Assembly (NCBI GenBank): GCA_002239065.1
Contig: MPNO01000010.1
Location: forward strand, 1-64,000
Source of the DNA: Defluviicoccus sp. bin129
GTDB taxonomy: Bacteria; Pseudomonadota; Alphaproteobacteria; MPNO01
Direction: 5' to 3'
Length of the DNA stretch: 64,000 nucleotides
Shown: positions 1 to 9,145 of the stretch, piece after piece
How the letters are laid out: each line of letters starts with the position of its first letter
Numbering within the stretch: the stretch's first letter is position 1
Translations under genes and position numbers: made by a program
The notes under the pieces: generated by a model
Databases searched by the model: none
What the model was told of the DNA's origin: nothing
What the model saw: the letters and a program-made list of their open reading frames with translations, nothing else

Positions 1-124
1 GCCCGGGCGCCCGCCCGCTGCGTCGCGGGCCTTGACCGTAGTCCCCGCTACGCTCTTCGGCCCGCTCCTGGCGGGACGAACGCCCGGGCGCGACGCAGGC
101 CGTGACCCTGGCGGGAAATGCGGG

Positions 125-2152
125 CTATATCGCGAGCCCGGCGGCGCGGCCTTCCTCGATCGCGCGGAAGGCGTCGAGCCCCGCCGCTTCGCGCGCGCCG
201 CCGACGACATGGACCGGCACGCCCGCGCCACAAAGCGCCTCGGCCAGCCCGCGATCCGGCTCCTGCCCGGCGCAGACGACCACGGTGTCGACCGCGAGCA
301 CCCGTTCGGCCCCGTCGACGGCGATGTGGAGGCCGGAATCGTCGACCTGCCGGTAGGCGACGCCCGGCATCATCTTCACCCCGCGCGCGGCGAGCGCCGC
401 ACGGACCACCCAGCCGGTGGTCAGCCCGAGCGTCGCGCCCATGCGGCCGGGCCGGCGCTGCAGCATGGCGATCTCGCGGCCGGAGCCGGGCATGGCCCCG
501 GCATCGGCGGCGAGGCCGCCCGGCGAATTGTGGTCGGGATCGACGCCCCATTCGGCGTAGAACGCGGCCACCGGGTCGGCCTGCGGGGCGGGCGCGGACA
601 GGAACTCGGCCACGTCGAAACCGACCCCGCCGGCGCCGACGATGGCGACCCGCGGCCCGGCATCCACCCGGCCGGCCAGCACGTCGGCATAGGAAGCGAC
701 CGACGCATGATCGGCGCCGGGTACCGCGAAGGGGCGGGGCCGGACGCCGTTGGCGATCACCACCGCGTCGAACCCGGCGAGATCCTGCGCCGCCGCCGCG
801 CATCCGAGCTTCACGGCCACCCCGAGATCCTCGATCCGGCGGGCGAAATAGCGCAGCGTCTCGTCGAACTCCTCCTTGCCGGGGACCGCGCGGGCGAGGT
901 TGAGCTGCCCGCCGATCCGGTCCGCCGCTTCGAACAGGGTCACCGCGTGGCCGCGCTCCGCCGCCGACACCGAAGCGGCGAGCCCGGCGGGCCCGGCGCC
1001 CGCGACCGCGACCCGCTTCGCCCGGCCGGCAGGGGCGGCGCCGTTGCCGTATTCGTTGCAGGCTTCGGGGTTGACCAGGCAGGTGGCGGTGGCGGAGCGG
1101 AAGATCCGGTCGAGGCAGGCCTGGTTGCAGGCGATGCAGGTGTTGATCCGGTCGGCCCGTCCGGACGCCGCCTTGGCGACGAACGCGGGATCGGCGAGCA
1201 GGGGGCGCGCCAGCGCCACCAGATCCGCATCGCCGGACGCGAGGATCGCCTCGGCGACCTCCGGCGTGTTGATCCGGTTGGAGACCACCATCGGGATGCC
1301 GACGGCGTGCTTGAGCCGGGCGACGAAGGGCGCCCAGGCGGCGCGCGGCACCGCCTTGGCGATGGTGGGAATGCGCGCCTCGTGCCAGCCGATCCCCGAA
1401 GACAGGATGTCGGCCCCGGCATCGGCCACCGCGCGGCCGAGCGCGGCGGTCTCCCCGCCGGTCAGCCCGCCCTCGACCAGGTCGAGCACCGAGATGCGGT
1501 AGATCACCAGGAAGCCGTCCCCGACCCGCTCGCGGATCCGGCGGACGATCTCGACCGGGAAGCCGATGCGGTTCTCGAAGCTTCCGCCCCAGCGGTCTTC
1601 GCGCCGGTTGGTGGCCGAAACGCAGAACTGGGTGATCAGATAGCCTTCCGAGCCCATCACCTCGACGCCGTCGAACCCGGCCTCGCGGGCGAGCGCGGCG
1701 CTCCGGACGAAGTCCTCGATGGTCGCCTCGACCTCCGCCGCGCCGAGCGCGCGCGGCCTGACCTTGTTGATCCGGGTCGGCACCGCGGACGGCGCCACGG
1801 TCTCCGCGAGCTGGGCGTAGCGCCCCGAGTGGAGGATCTGGAGGCAGATCGCGGTGTCGTGCTCGTGGACGGCGTCGGCGATCGGGCGCAGCGCCTTCGC
1901 CTTTTCGAGGCTGTCGAGGACCGGGGTTTCGGCGTCCATCCGGCCATACGGGTTGGGCGCGTAGCCCCCGGTCACGATCAGCCCGGTGCCGCCGCGCGCC
2001 CGCGCGGCGTAGTAGGCGGCCTCGCGCGCGATGGCGTTGTCGCGCAGCTCGAGCCTGGTGTGCATCGACCCCATGACGACGCGGTTGGCGAGCCGGACGC
2101 CGCGGACGTCGAGCGGCCGCAAGAGGTTCGGGTAACGGTTTTCCGGGTTCAT
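125..2152 (-). CDS. NADH:flavin oxidoreductase, 2,4-dienoyl-CoA reductase (FadH) architecture
   Basis: A 675-residue multidomain oxidoreductase. Residues 1 to about 330 form an old-yellow-enzyme FMN barrel (start MNPENRYPNLLRPLDV). A CxxCxxxC cluster with a further Cys (CIACNQAC...TCLVNP, about 335-357) should bind a 4Fe-4S centre. A Rossmann motif (VAGAGPAGLAAS) opens the C-terminal FAD/NAD(P) half. This is the layout of FadH, trimethylamine dehydrogenase and related enoate reductases, so electrons should pass NAD(P)H-FAD-FeS-FMN to an unsaturated substrate. The ATG is preceded by GAGGAGGG. It lies 42 bp downstream of a decayed flavin monooxygenase on the same strand and near an aromatic-acid decarboxylase-like gene, so an aromatic or acyl substrate is plausible. 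The exact substrate cannot be read from sequence. Confidence 0.9.
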   Translation of the reverse strand: MNPENRYPNLLRPLDVRGVRLANRVVMGSMHTRLELRDNAIAREAAYYAARARGGTGLIVTGGYAPNPYGRMDAETPVLDSLEKAKALRPIADAVHEHDTAICLQILHSGRYAQLAETVAPSAVPTRINKVRPRALGAAEVEATIEDFVRSAALAREAGFDGVEVMGSEGYLITQFCVSATNRREDRWGGSFENRIGFPVEIVRRIRERVGDGFLVIYRISVLDLVEGGLTGGETAALGRAVADAGADILSSGIGWHEARIPTIAKAVPRAAWAPFVARLKHAVGIPMVVSNRINTPEVAEAILASGDADLVALARPLLADPAFVAKAASGRADRINTCIACNQACLDRIFRSATATCLVNPEACNEYGNGAAPAGRAKRVAVAGAGPAGLAASVSAAERGHAVTLFEAADRIGGQLNLARAVPGKEEFDETLRYFARRIEDLGVAVKLGCAAAAQDLAGFDAVVIANGVRPRPFAVPGADHASVASYADVLAGRVDAGPRVAIVGAGGVGFDVAEFLSAPAPQADPVAAFYAEWGVDPDHNSPGGLAADAGAMPGSGREIAMLQRRPGRMGATLGLTTGWVVRAALAARGVKMMPGVAYRQVDDSGLHIAVDGAERVLAVDTVVVCAGQEPDRGLAEALCGAGVPVHVVGGAREAAGLDAFRAIEEGRAAGLAI

Positions 2153-2194
2153 GGGCCCTCCTCGGCGGGTTTGTCACCGCCCAGGGCGGGCGCG

Positions 2195-2990
2195 TCAATA
2201 CTGGCCGTGCGGCTGCAGCCCGAAGCGGTACTGGCCGATCATCGACATCACCGCGTCGTGGTTCAGGCCGATATGCGCCGCCGTGCTGTGGATGTCGCGC
2301 CAGGCGCGCGGGATCGGGTGGTCCGCCTGCATCGAGCGCCCGCCGGCGGCGGCGAGGATGAGGTCGATCGCGGCGCGCGCGGCGCCGACCGCCGGCAGGG
2401 CGGGAGCGTAGGGAACCCAGGCCAGCATCGGGATGCGGTAGATCGGGTTGTCGTGGACGGCGAGCCCGGGCGCGGTCCCCGTCATGGCTCCGGAGAACGG
2501 CAGGACCCGATGCGCCGGCACGAAGGCGGGCATCCTGCCGCCGCCCAAGCCGGCGGGGAGCATCGCAGCGCACAGGTTCCAGCCCGCATGCGGGCAGCCG
2601 CTGGAAAACCTGAACCGGCCGGTGAGCCGATAGCCGCCGGCGGCAGCGGTCGCCGTCCCGGCGGGAGCGTGGGAGCCCGAGATGGCGAGCCCGTCGTTCT
2701 TGCTCCAGATCTCGTCCTGCGGCGTCTCGGGGAACAGGGTGAGCGCCCAGTTGTGGATCATGTAGAGCCCGCACACCCAGGCGGTCGACGCACAGCCGGT
2801 GCCGAGCGTGGCACTCAAAGTGAATCCCGGAAGCCTTGTACGCCTCGATCACCGCGTCGGCGATCCTGCCCGCGCGCTCGTTCTCCAGCGCCGTGTCGCG
2901 CGCCAGGGGCAGGAGCGCCGCTATCCGCGCCCTGATCTCCTCGCGGTCCGGCACCGCCGGGGGGATGGTCTGCCGCGTCGCCAGTGCCAT
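2195..2990 (-). pseudogene. decayed acyl-CoA dehydrogenase-fold flavin monooxygenase (HpaB/DszC/HsaA-like)
   Basis: Two pieces of one family lie in different frames. The N-terminal piece starts at ATG 2990 after GGAGAGG and reads normally for about 58 residues (MALATRQTIPP... to YKASGIHF). The rest (from about 2818, GCASTAWVCGLYMIHNWAL onward to HSTAAHIGLNHDAVMS) is in another frame. Family members are about 390-410 residues. Here about 30 residues between the first helix and GCASTAW are missing at the frame switch. The middle helical region is also missing: ARAAIDLILAAAGG joins directly to the C-terminal segment RAWRDIHS, a loss of roughly 100 residues. Two internal deletions plus a frame change make this a genuine relic rather than a base-calling slip. 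The intact ancestor would have used reduced flavin to hydroxylate a small, probably aromatic, substrate. Confidence 0.7.
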
Positions 2991-3133
2991 CCGGCCTCTC
3001 CTCGAAGGCTGTCGGCGAACGATCCGCCGCACGCGGGCCGCGGTCGAGCGCCCGGCGTTCTGTTGTCCCGGCAATTCGTGCATATTCGGCCCGCCGGGCC
3101 TGCATCCGCGGCATTTCGAGGAGGGGAAGAACG

Positions 3134-4114
3134 ATGGACGGCAAGATCGCGCTCGAGGAGCATTTCGCGATCCAGGATACGTTGAGCGACTCGGCGGGCT
3201 ATTTGCCGCCGCATACCTGGGAGGAGCTGAGCAGCCGGCTTCTCGACATCCACGACCGGCGCATCCGGGAGATGGACGCGCACGGGATCGAGATCATGAT
3301 CCTGTCCCTCAACGCGCCCGCGATTCAGGGAATCCACGACCGCGCCGAGGCCGTCGCGCTCGCCAGGAAGGCGAACAACACGCTCGCGGAAGAGGTCGCC
3401 AAGCGCCCCGACCGGTTCCTCGGCTTCGCCGCGCTTGCGATGCAGGACCCGGACGAAGCGGCGCGGGAGCTGGAGCGCTGCGTGCAGGAGCTCGGCTTCG
3501 TGGGCGCGAACGTGAACGGCTTTTCCCAGGTCGACGAGCCCGACACGGCGGTCTATTACGACCTGCCGCAATACCGCGATTTCTGGGCCACCGTCGAGGC
3601 GCTCGACGCGCCCTTCTACCTGCATCCGCGCAACCCGCTGCCCAGCATGGCCCAGATCTACGAGGGCCATCCCTGGCTGCTCGGCCCGACCTGGGCGTTC
3701 GGGCAGGAAACCGCGGTGCACGCGCTGAGACTCATGGCGTCGGGCCTGTTCGACGAACACCCCGGCATCCAGATCGTGCTCGGCCACATGGGGGAGGGGC
3801 TGCCGTTCAGCATCTGGCGCTGCGACAACCGCAACAGCTGGACCAACGCGCCCCCCGCCTACCCCGCCAGGCGCAAGCTCGGCGAGTATCTGCAGGAGAA
3901 CTTCCACATCACCACCTCCGGCAATTTCCGCACCCAGAGCCTGGTGGACACCATGCTGGAGCTGGGCTCCGACCGGATCATGTTCTCCGTCGACTGGCCG
4001 TTCGAGAATGTCGACGGCGGGGCGAAGTGGTTCGACGAGGTGACGATCTCGGAAGCCGACCGGATCAAGATCGGCCGCACCAACGCGGTCCGGCTGTTCG
4101 GGATCGGGGAGTAG
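3134..4114 (+). CDS. amidohydrolase-family decarboxylase, gamma-resorcylate (2,6-dihydroxybenzoate) decarboxylase-like
   Basis: A 326-residue TIM-barrel metalloenzyme of the ACMSD/gamma-resorcylate decarboxylase group. The N-terminus MDGKIALEEHFAI and the blocks LHPRNPLP, GHMGEGLP and FSVDWPFEN are characteristic. The family metal ligands fall at the expected positions: Glu8, His10, His164 and Asp287, with His218 and Glu221 nearby. Known members reversibly decarboxylate 2,6- or 2,3-dihydroxybenzoate without an organic cofactor. ATG 3134 was chosen over upstream starts because the family begins there and GAGGGGAAGAACG precedes it. It faces the liv operon convergently and is divergent from the monooxygenase relic. 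Aromatic-acid decarboxylation is a strong inference; the exact regiochemistry is not shown. Confidence 0.88.
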   Translation: MDGKIALEEHFAIQDTLSDSAGYLPPHTWEELSSRLLDIHDRRIREMDAHGIEIMILSLNAPAIQGIHDRAEAVALARKANNTLAEEVAKRPDRFLGFAALAMQDPDEAARELERCVQELGFVGANVNGFSQVDEPDTAVYYDLPQYRDFWATVEALDAPFYLHPRNPLPSMAQIYEGHPWLLGPTWAFGQETAVHALRLMASGLFDEHPGIQIVLGHMGEGLPFSIWRCDNRNSWTNAPPAYPARRKLGEYLQENFHITTSGNFRTQSLVDTMLELGSDRIMFSVDWPFENVDGGAKWFDEVTISEADRIKIGRTNAVRLFGIGE

Positions 4115-4184
4115 GGGAGAGGGGACGGCCGCGTTTCTCGCCAACCGCCGCCGGAGCGGCTTTGACGTCGCGGGCCCCTGTTCC

Positions 4185-4290
4185 GTCACATCGGACTTGT
4201 TCCGGGGTGACGAGTGGGACGAAGGGAGTCTCGTTCGGGGGCGCGGCGCCCGCGTCGAAAATCCTGACCGGACGGCGGTAGAACAAGTCC
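4185..4290. repeat. paired inverted copies of a palindromic intergenic repeat, possible bidirectional terminator
   Basis: Positions 4185-4211 form an imperfect palindrome (GTCAC at 4185-4189 against GTGAC at 4207-4211, around GGACTTGTTC). GGACTTGTTC at 4193-4202 is repeated perfectly inverted as GAACAAGTCC at 4281-4290. The sequence resembles dispersed GTCAT..CCGGACTTG.TCCGGG repeats common in alphaproteobacterial genomes. It sits between two convergent genes, so it may end both transcripts. There is no T-tract. Confidence 0.45.
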
Positions 4291-4346
4291 AACCATGACT
4301 GACGGCATGGGGGTGCCGCTACCCCGGTGGGAGATGCGGGCCGGGC

Positions 4347-5084
4347 CTACAGGTCGGTGCCCAGGTAGTACTGCTTGACCAGCTCGTTCTCGCGCAGCGC
4401 ATCGGCGCTCTCGCCGGCGAGCGCCATCTCGCCGTGCACGATGACATAGCCGCGGTCGGCGATCTTGATCGCCTGGTTGAAGTTCTGCTCGGCCATCAGC
4501 ACGGTCAGCCCGTGCTCGTCCTTGAGCTCCTTGATCTTGGCGATCGTCCGGCTGACCAGGATCGGCGCGAGCCCGACCGAGGGCTCGTCGATCAGCAGCA
4601 GCCTGGGGGACGACATCAGGGCGCGGGCGATGGCGAGCATCTGCTGTTCGCCGCCGCTCATCGAGCCGGCGAGCTGGCGGCGGCGCTGGGCGAGCACCGG
4701 GAAGGCCTCCAGGCAGAAGGAGAGGTTTTCCGACAGCTTCGCCCGCGCGGCGCTGCGGAAGGCGCCGAGGGTGAGGTTCTCCTCGACCGTGAGCCGCGGG
4801 AACAGCCGCCGTCCCTCCGGCACCATGCCGATGCCGTGTTCGACCACCTCGCGCGGGGCGAGCCCGACGAGGTCGATGCGCTCGCCGTCGATCTCGACCT
4901 CGATCTTCCCGCTTTCCGGCCGCACGATCCCCATGATGCATTTGAGCAGCGTCGACTTGCCGTTGCCGTTGGTGCCCAGGAGCGCCACGGTCTCGCTGTC
5001 GCGCACGTCGAGCGAGACCCCGTGCAGCACCCGCACCGTGCCGTAGCCGGCCTCCAGCCCCTCGACGGTCAGGTCAATCGCCAA
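4347..5084 (-). CDS. livF: branched-chain amino acid-type ABC transporter ATP-binding protein LivF
   Basis: ATPase subunit of a Liv-type importer acting at the inner face of the cytoplasmic membrane. It has Walker A (GTNGNGKST), signature (MSGGEQQMLAIARAL) and Walker B (LLLIDEPSVGLAP); the proline-serine-valine-glycine after Walker B is typical of LivF. I place the start at TTG 5084, giving 245 residues beginning LAIDLTVEGLEAGYG. This matches the family N-terminus and has GAGAGGG upstream, whereas the ATG at 5156 would add about 24 unrelated residues. It overlaps livG by 11 bp, as the last gene of a five-gene unit. The substrate may be an aromatic acid or other compound rather than leucine, since such systems are often recruited for this and a decarboxylase gene is next door (inference). 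Confidence 0.9.
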   Translation of the reverse strand: MAIDLTVEGLEAGYGTVRVLHGVSLDVRDSETVALLGTNGNGKSTLLKCIMGIVRPESGKIEVEIDGERIDLVGLAPREVVEHGIGMVPEGRRLFPRLTVEENLTLGAFRSAARAKLSENLSFCLEAFPVLAQRRRQLAGSMSGGEQQMLAIARALMSSPRLLLIDEPSVGLAPILVSRTIAKIKELKDEHGLTVLMAEQNFNQAIKIADRGYVIVHGEMALAGESADALRENELVKQYYLGTDL

Positions 5085-5796
5085 GATACGCCCTCTCGAC
5101 CCCGGGATCGGCGACCACGGCGTCGGGCTCGCCGTCGGCGATCTTCTTGCCCGCATCCAGCACCACGATGCGCTGCGAGAACCGCATCACCGCGCGCATG
5201 ATGTGCTCGATCATGACGATGGTCACCCCGCTCTCGTTGAGAGCGAACAGGATTTCCAGCAGCTCGTCGACCTCGTTCGAGGACAGCCCGGCCATCGCCT
5301 CGTCGGAGATCAGCAGCTGCGGGCGGGCGGCGAGCGCGCGGGCGAGTTCGAGCTTGCGCATCTCGATCTGGGTGAGCCCGGCGGAGATCGCGTCGGCGCG
5401 CGGGCCGAGCCCCATCGACTGGAGGACCTCTTCCGCCCGGTCGTCGCGCTCCGCGCCGGCCGCCCCGGTGGCGTATTCGATGGTGATGGCGAGGTTCTCG
5501 CGCACCGTCTGGCTGCGGAACGGGCGCGGGATCTGGAAGCTGCGGGCGATGCCGAGCCTGGTGCGCTGATGCGGCTTGAGGCGGCCGAGGTCGCGGCCGC
5601 GGAAGCGGACCGTGCCGCTGTAGTTGCCAAGCGCCCCGGAGACGCAGTTGATCATCGTCGTCTTGCCGGAGCCGTTGGGGCCGATCAGCCCGAGCCGCTC
5701 GCCCTCGAAGACCTCGGCGTCGACCGAATCGAGGGCGACGAAGCCGCCGAAGCGCATCGTCAGACCGCGGACCTCGAGGATGGCCTCGCCGGTCAT
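5074..5796 (-). CDS. livG: branched-chain amino acid-type ABC transporter ATP-binding protein LivG
   Basis: The second ATPase of the importer, 240 residues, starting MTGEAILEVRGLTMRFGG. Walker A is GPNGSGKTT. The family's usual LSGGQ signature is degenerate (AGLTQIEMRKLELARAL), and Walker B reads LLISDEAMAGLSS where most LivG proteins have LLLDEP. The Asp-Glu catalytic pair is kept. The MIEHIMRAVM block with the H-loop histidine is typical of LivG. The ATG overlaps the livM stop (ATGA), showing translational coupling. The relaxed signature suggests a specialised subfamily seen with aromatic-type Liv operons, but this is inference. Confidence 0.9.
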   Translation of the reverse strand: MTGEAILEVRGLTMRFGGFVALDSVDAEVFEGERLGLIGPNGSGKTTMINCVSGALGNYSGTVRFRGRDLGRLKPHQRTRLGIARSFQIPRPFRSQTVRENLAITIEYATGAAGAERDDRAEEVLQSMGLGPRADAISAGLTQIEMRKLELARALAARPQLLISDEAMAGLSSNEVDELLEILFALNESGVTIVMIEHIMRAVMRFSQRIVVLDAGKKIADGEPDAVVADPGVERAYLGD

Positions 5797-6743
5797 CGCC
5801 CGCGCCCGAAATACTTGCGCACCAGCCCGACGATCCCCTCGGGCGCAAGGGTCACGAACAGCACCAGCACGAGGCCGACGATCAGCAGGTTGAGCTCGGA
5901 CGAGATCGTCACGTTGGCGATCTGCTGCGCCGTGCCGAGCAGCAGCGCGCCGATCACCGGACCCGCCCACATCGTCGTCCCGCCGATCATCGGCATGGCG
6001 ATCGCGTTGACCGCGTAGGCGAGGTTGAAGGCCGATACCGGCTCGACGAAGCCGACATAGAGCGGGAACGGCGCGCCGGCGACGCCCATCAGGAAGCCCG
6101 ACAGGGTGGTCGCGATGAGCTTGAGCCTGAGCGTCGGGATGCCGGCGCATTCGGCGGCCAGCTCGTCGTCGCGGATCGCGTGCAGCCCGCGCCCGAACTT
6201 GGCGCGCTCGACCCAGCGCGCCGCCGCCACCGCGATAACGGCGAGCACCAGCATCACGAAGGTCAGGAACTTCACGTAGTCGCCGAAGGGCTCCATCTCG
6301 CGCGGGCGGATGACATAGGCTCCCGTCGCGCCGCCGACATAGTCCCAGTTGACCATCAGCGTCTCGAGCACGACGGCGAGCGCCAGCGTGCCGATGGCGA
6401 AATAGACCCCGCGCAGCCGGAGCGTGAGGTAGCCCATGCCGAGCCCCATCAGCCCGCAGACGACGCCGGAGAGCGGGATCATGACCAGCAGCGGCGCCTT
6501 GATCAGGTTGTACATCACGATCGCGGTATAGGCGCCGATGGCGAAGAACCCGGCGCTGCCGAAGTTCACGTAGCCCATATAGCCGCCCATGATGTTCCAC
6601 GCGGTGGCCAGCACCACGTATTGCAGGACCACATAGGCGGCGAAGAACCAGAAGCTGTTGGCGATGATGTCGGTCATCGCGAGCAGGAGCCCGGCCGCGA
6701 TCACCGCCACGGCGCCGATCCAGAAGCGCGTCATCCCCGCCAC
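5793..6743 (-). CDS. livM: branched-chain amino acid-type ABC transporter permease LivM
   Basis: A 316-residue integral membrane permease with about nine hydrophobic segments. The diagnostic LivM stretch NIMGGYMGYVNFGSAGFFAIGAY covers residues 50-72, and the cytoplasmic coupling loop contains GRGLHAIRDDELAAECAG. It pairs with LivH to form the membrane channel. It starts 3 bp after the livH stop and overlaps livG by ATGA, so the five genes are clearly one transcription unit on the minus strand. Confidence 0.92.
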   Translation of the reverse strand: MAGMTRFWIGAVAVIAAGLLLAMTDIIANSFWFFAAYVVLQYVVLATAWNIMGGYMGYVNFGSAGFFAIGAYTAIVMYNLIKAPLLVMIPLSGVVCGLMGLGMGYLTLRLRGVYFAIGTLALAVVLETLMVNWDYVGGATGAYVIRPREMEPFGDYVKFLTFVMLVLAVIAVAAARWVERAKFGRGLHAIRDDELAAECAGIPTLRLKLIATTLSGFLMGVAGAPFPLYVGFVEPVSAFNLAYAVNAIAMPMIGGTTMWAGPVIGALLLGTAQQIANVTISSELNLLIVGLVLVLFVTLAPEGIVGLVRKYFGRGR

Positions 6744-6746
6744 CGG

Positions 6747-7619
6747 TCAGCGCCCGAACAGCCCCTGCGGACGCACCGCGAGCGCCAGCAGGAGAACCGA
6801 GAAGGCGACCGCCGGCGCCCAGGACGGGCCGTAGAAGGTCGAGACCAGGCTCTCGGCGACCCCGAGGATCAGCGCCGCCACCAGCGTGCCGGTGATCGAG
6901 CCGAGCCCGCCGAGCACGACGATGGCGAAGACCTGGCCGATATAGAGCCGCCCGACCGAGGGCTCGATCGGGATGATGATGATCAGCAGCGCGCCGGCGA
7001 TCGCCGCGGTGGCGATGCCGAGGCCGAAGCCCACCTGCTTGACCCGCACCGGGTCGGCGGCCATCAGCTCGAGCGCCAGCCGATCCTGCGAGACCGCGAG
7101 GATGGCGCGCCCGGTGAAGGTGCGCGCGAGATAGAGGTAGACGGCGGCGAACATGACCAGCGAGACCATGCAGGGCACGAACATCCGGGTCGGGATGCCG
7201 ATCATCCCGATCTCCCAGTTGCCGCCGATATAGGGCGCCTGCACCGACCGGAAGTCGACGCCATAGACCATGATCAGCACGACCTCGACGATGAACATCA
7301 CGCCGAAGAAGAAGGCGAGGCCGCGCAGCGCCTCGTCGTCCCGTCGTTCGAAGGCTTCGTAGTAGAACCGGTAGGTGCCGACCCCGATCAGATAGAAGAA
7401 CGGAGCGGCGGCCACCCCGGTGAGGATCGGGTCGAACCCCCACCACTCGTTGCCCATATAGGCGATATAGGCGCCGAGGATGACGAAGGCGGGGTGGGAG
7501 ATGTTGACGATGTCGAGCTGGCCGAAGGTGATCGACAGCCCGAGGCTGACCGCCGCGTAGAACCCCCCGAGAAGCACGCCCGCGACGAGCGCGTTCCACA
7601 ACAGCTCGAACGTGAACAC
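6747..7619 (-). CDS. livH: branched-chain amino acid-type ABC transporter permease LivH
   Basis: A 290-residue polytopic permease. The N-terminus (LLGGFYAAVSLGLSITFG) and the LDIVNISHPAFVILGAY block are characteristic of LivH, as is the conserved cytoplasmic loop with RAILAVSQDRLALELM. It is the first membrane gene after the binding protein, 80 bp downstream of it, and is followed at 3 bp by livM. The protein ends QGLFGR, the usual LivH C-terminus. Confidence 0.92.
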   Translation of the reverse strand: MFTFELLWNALVAGVLLGGFYAAVSLGLSITFGQLDIVNISHPAFVILGAYIAYMGNEWWGFDPILTGVAAAPFFYLIGVGTYRFYYEAFERRDDEALRGLAFFFGVMFIVEVVLIMVYGVDFRSVQAPYIGGNWEIGMIGIPTRMFVPCMVSLVMFAAVYLYLARTFTGRAILAVSQDRLALELMAADPVRVKQVGFGLGIATAAIAGALLIIIIPIEPSVGRLYIGQVFAIVVLGGLGSITGTLVAALILGVAESLVSTFYGPSWAPAVAFSVLLLALAVRPQGLFGR

Positions 7620-7699
7620 TTGAGGCCCGGCCCCCCTACGCCGCCGAAACGGGCATCACGGCTGCGGCGGGATCGTTGGCCCGCCGCAGCCGTTCCGCG

Positions 7700-8959
7700 C
7701 TACTTGGCTTCGGTATAGGGGTAGCGGATCTTCCCCGACGCCCATTCCTTGGGATACAGGACGACGCGCGTACCGGCCTTCGCGAAGGTGTCGAGCTCGT
7801 TGTCCTTGATATCCTGGTACTGGACCATCAGCGTCCGGGTCTTGGCCCATTCGCCGTTGGGGGCGAACTTCACCTTGCCGACCACGGTGTCGTAGGTGGT
7901 CGCGCGCATGTGCTCGGCGAGCTTGCCGTGGTCGAGACTGTTGGTCGCCTTCACCGCCTGGCCGAGGATCTCCAGATAGGCATGCGCGTAGGTCGGCAGG
8001 TAGTAGCCGAGCGGGTCGACGCCCTTGCCCTTGGCCGCGGCCTGGTACTTGGCGAGGAACGCCTCGACGCCCTCGAAGTTGAGGGTCGGCTCCGGCACCC
8101 AGAAATCGTAGTTGACGATGCCGTTCAGCTTCGGCCCCAGCGCCGTCATGATGGTCGCGTATTGCAGCCCCACCATGCCGCCGCCGAACAGCTTGGTCTT
8201 CAGCCCGATCTCGGTCGCCGCCTTGACCATGCCCACCGAATCCGGCGGGTAGGAACCGACATAGACGACGTCCGGCTTGCGCGCCTGGATGGCCCGGACG
8301 ATCGGCGTGAAGTCGGGGGTCTTCGGGTGATAGCTGCCGTCATAGACGATCTCGAGCCCGTAATTCTTGGCGTGGATGCGCGCACCCTTGACCGCGTTCT
8401 TGGCGAACTCGGCATCGGCGCCGACCAGCGCGATCGTCTTCGGCTTCGGGTCCTGCTCCATCGCCAGCTCGAAGAAGCCGCGCGACCAGTCGGTGATCGG
8501 CTTCGGCCCCGCCGGCAGGATCTGGAAGTAGCGGTCGTAGTTGAACTTGTCGTTCACCGCGAGCCCGAACAGCGCGATGAAGGTCAGGTTGCGCTGCATC
8601 ATGATCGGCATCGCCGGCGCGATCAGGTTGGTGCCGTAGCCGGAGACCACGAGGTCGACCTTGTCGACGTCGAGCAGCTTGGTGTAGATGCCGGGCACCG
8701 TCGCCGCGTTGGTCTGGTCGTCGTAGTAGATCAGCTTGACCGGACGGCCGAGCAGCCCGCCGGCCGCGTTGGTGTCCTTCTCCCAGATCTGCATCGCGAT
8801 CAGCGCCGACTTCCCGGCGCCGGCGAGCCCGCCGGTGAGCGCCATCGAGAAGCCGACCTTGATCGGCTCGGCCGCCTTCGCCGGCGCGCCGGCGATCAAC
8901 GCGGCCGCGCCGAGCGCGGCGGCGCCGGCCAGCAGGCCGCGCCTGTTCAATGAGAGCAT
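7700..8959 (-). CDS. periplasmic ABC transporter substrate-binding protein (LivK/Peripla_BP_6 family)
   Basis: A 419-residue type I periplasmic binding protein. The N-terminus MLSLNRRGLLAGAAALGAAA has twin arginines followed by a hydrophobic stretch and an AKA-A cleavage site, so export by Tat (or Sec) is likely. The mature part starts EPIKVGFSMALTGGLAGAGK, the usual opening of family members, and shows the two-lobe pattern through PDVVYVGSYPPDS. It is first in the five-gene import operon. The specificity is unknown; longer members such as this (usual LivK is about 370) often bind aromatic acids, urea or amides. Confidence 0.9.
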   Translation of the reverse strand: MLSLNRRGLLAGAAALGAAALIAGAPAKAAEPIKVGFSMALTGGLAGAGKSALIAMQIWEKDTNAAGGLLGRPVKLIYYDDQTNAATVPGIYTKLLDVDKVDLVVSGYGTNLIAPAMPIMMQRNLTFIALFGLAVNDKFNYDRYFQILPAGPKPITDWSRGFFELAMEQDPKPKTIALVGADAEFAKNAVKGARIHAKNYGLEIVYDGSYHPKTPDFTPIVRAIQARKPDVVYVGSYPPDSVGMVKAATEIGLKTKLFGGGMVGLQYATIMTALGPKLNGIVNYDFWVPEPTLNFEGVEAFLAKYQAAAKGKGVDPLGYYLPTYAHAYLEILGQAVKATNSLDHGKLAEHMRATTYDTVVGKVKFAPNGEWAKTRTLMVQYQDIKDNELDTFAKAGTRVVLYPKEWASGKIRYPYTEAK

Positions 8960-9069
8960 GCTCTACCTCCCCGTTCTTGGTCGGGCCAATCTTAAGCGGC
9001 TTGCGGCAGTCGCGGCAAGCCGCGCGATGACGCGGGACGCCGGCCCCGGGCGGCGGCGGCGCGGAGGGG

Positions 9070-9145
<76 letters not shown>

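Noticed and set aside
32-2935. Long plus-strand frame of 967 codons opposite the FadH-like gene
   Set aside because: Same cause: shadow of the minus-strand oxidoreductase, with His/Arg/Gly-rich nonsense composition.
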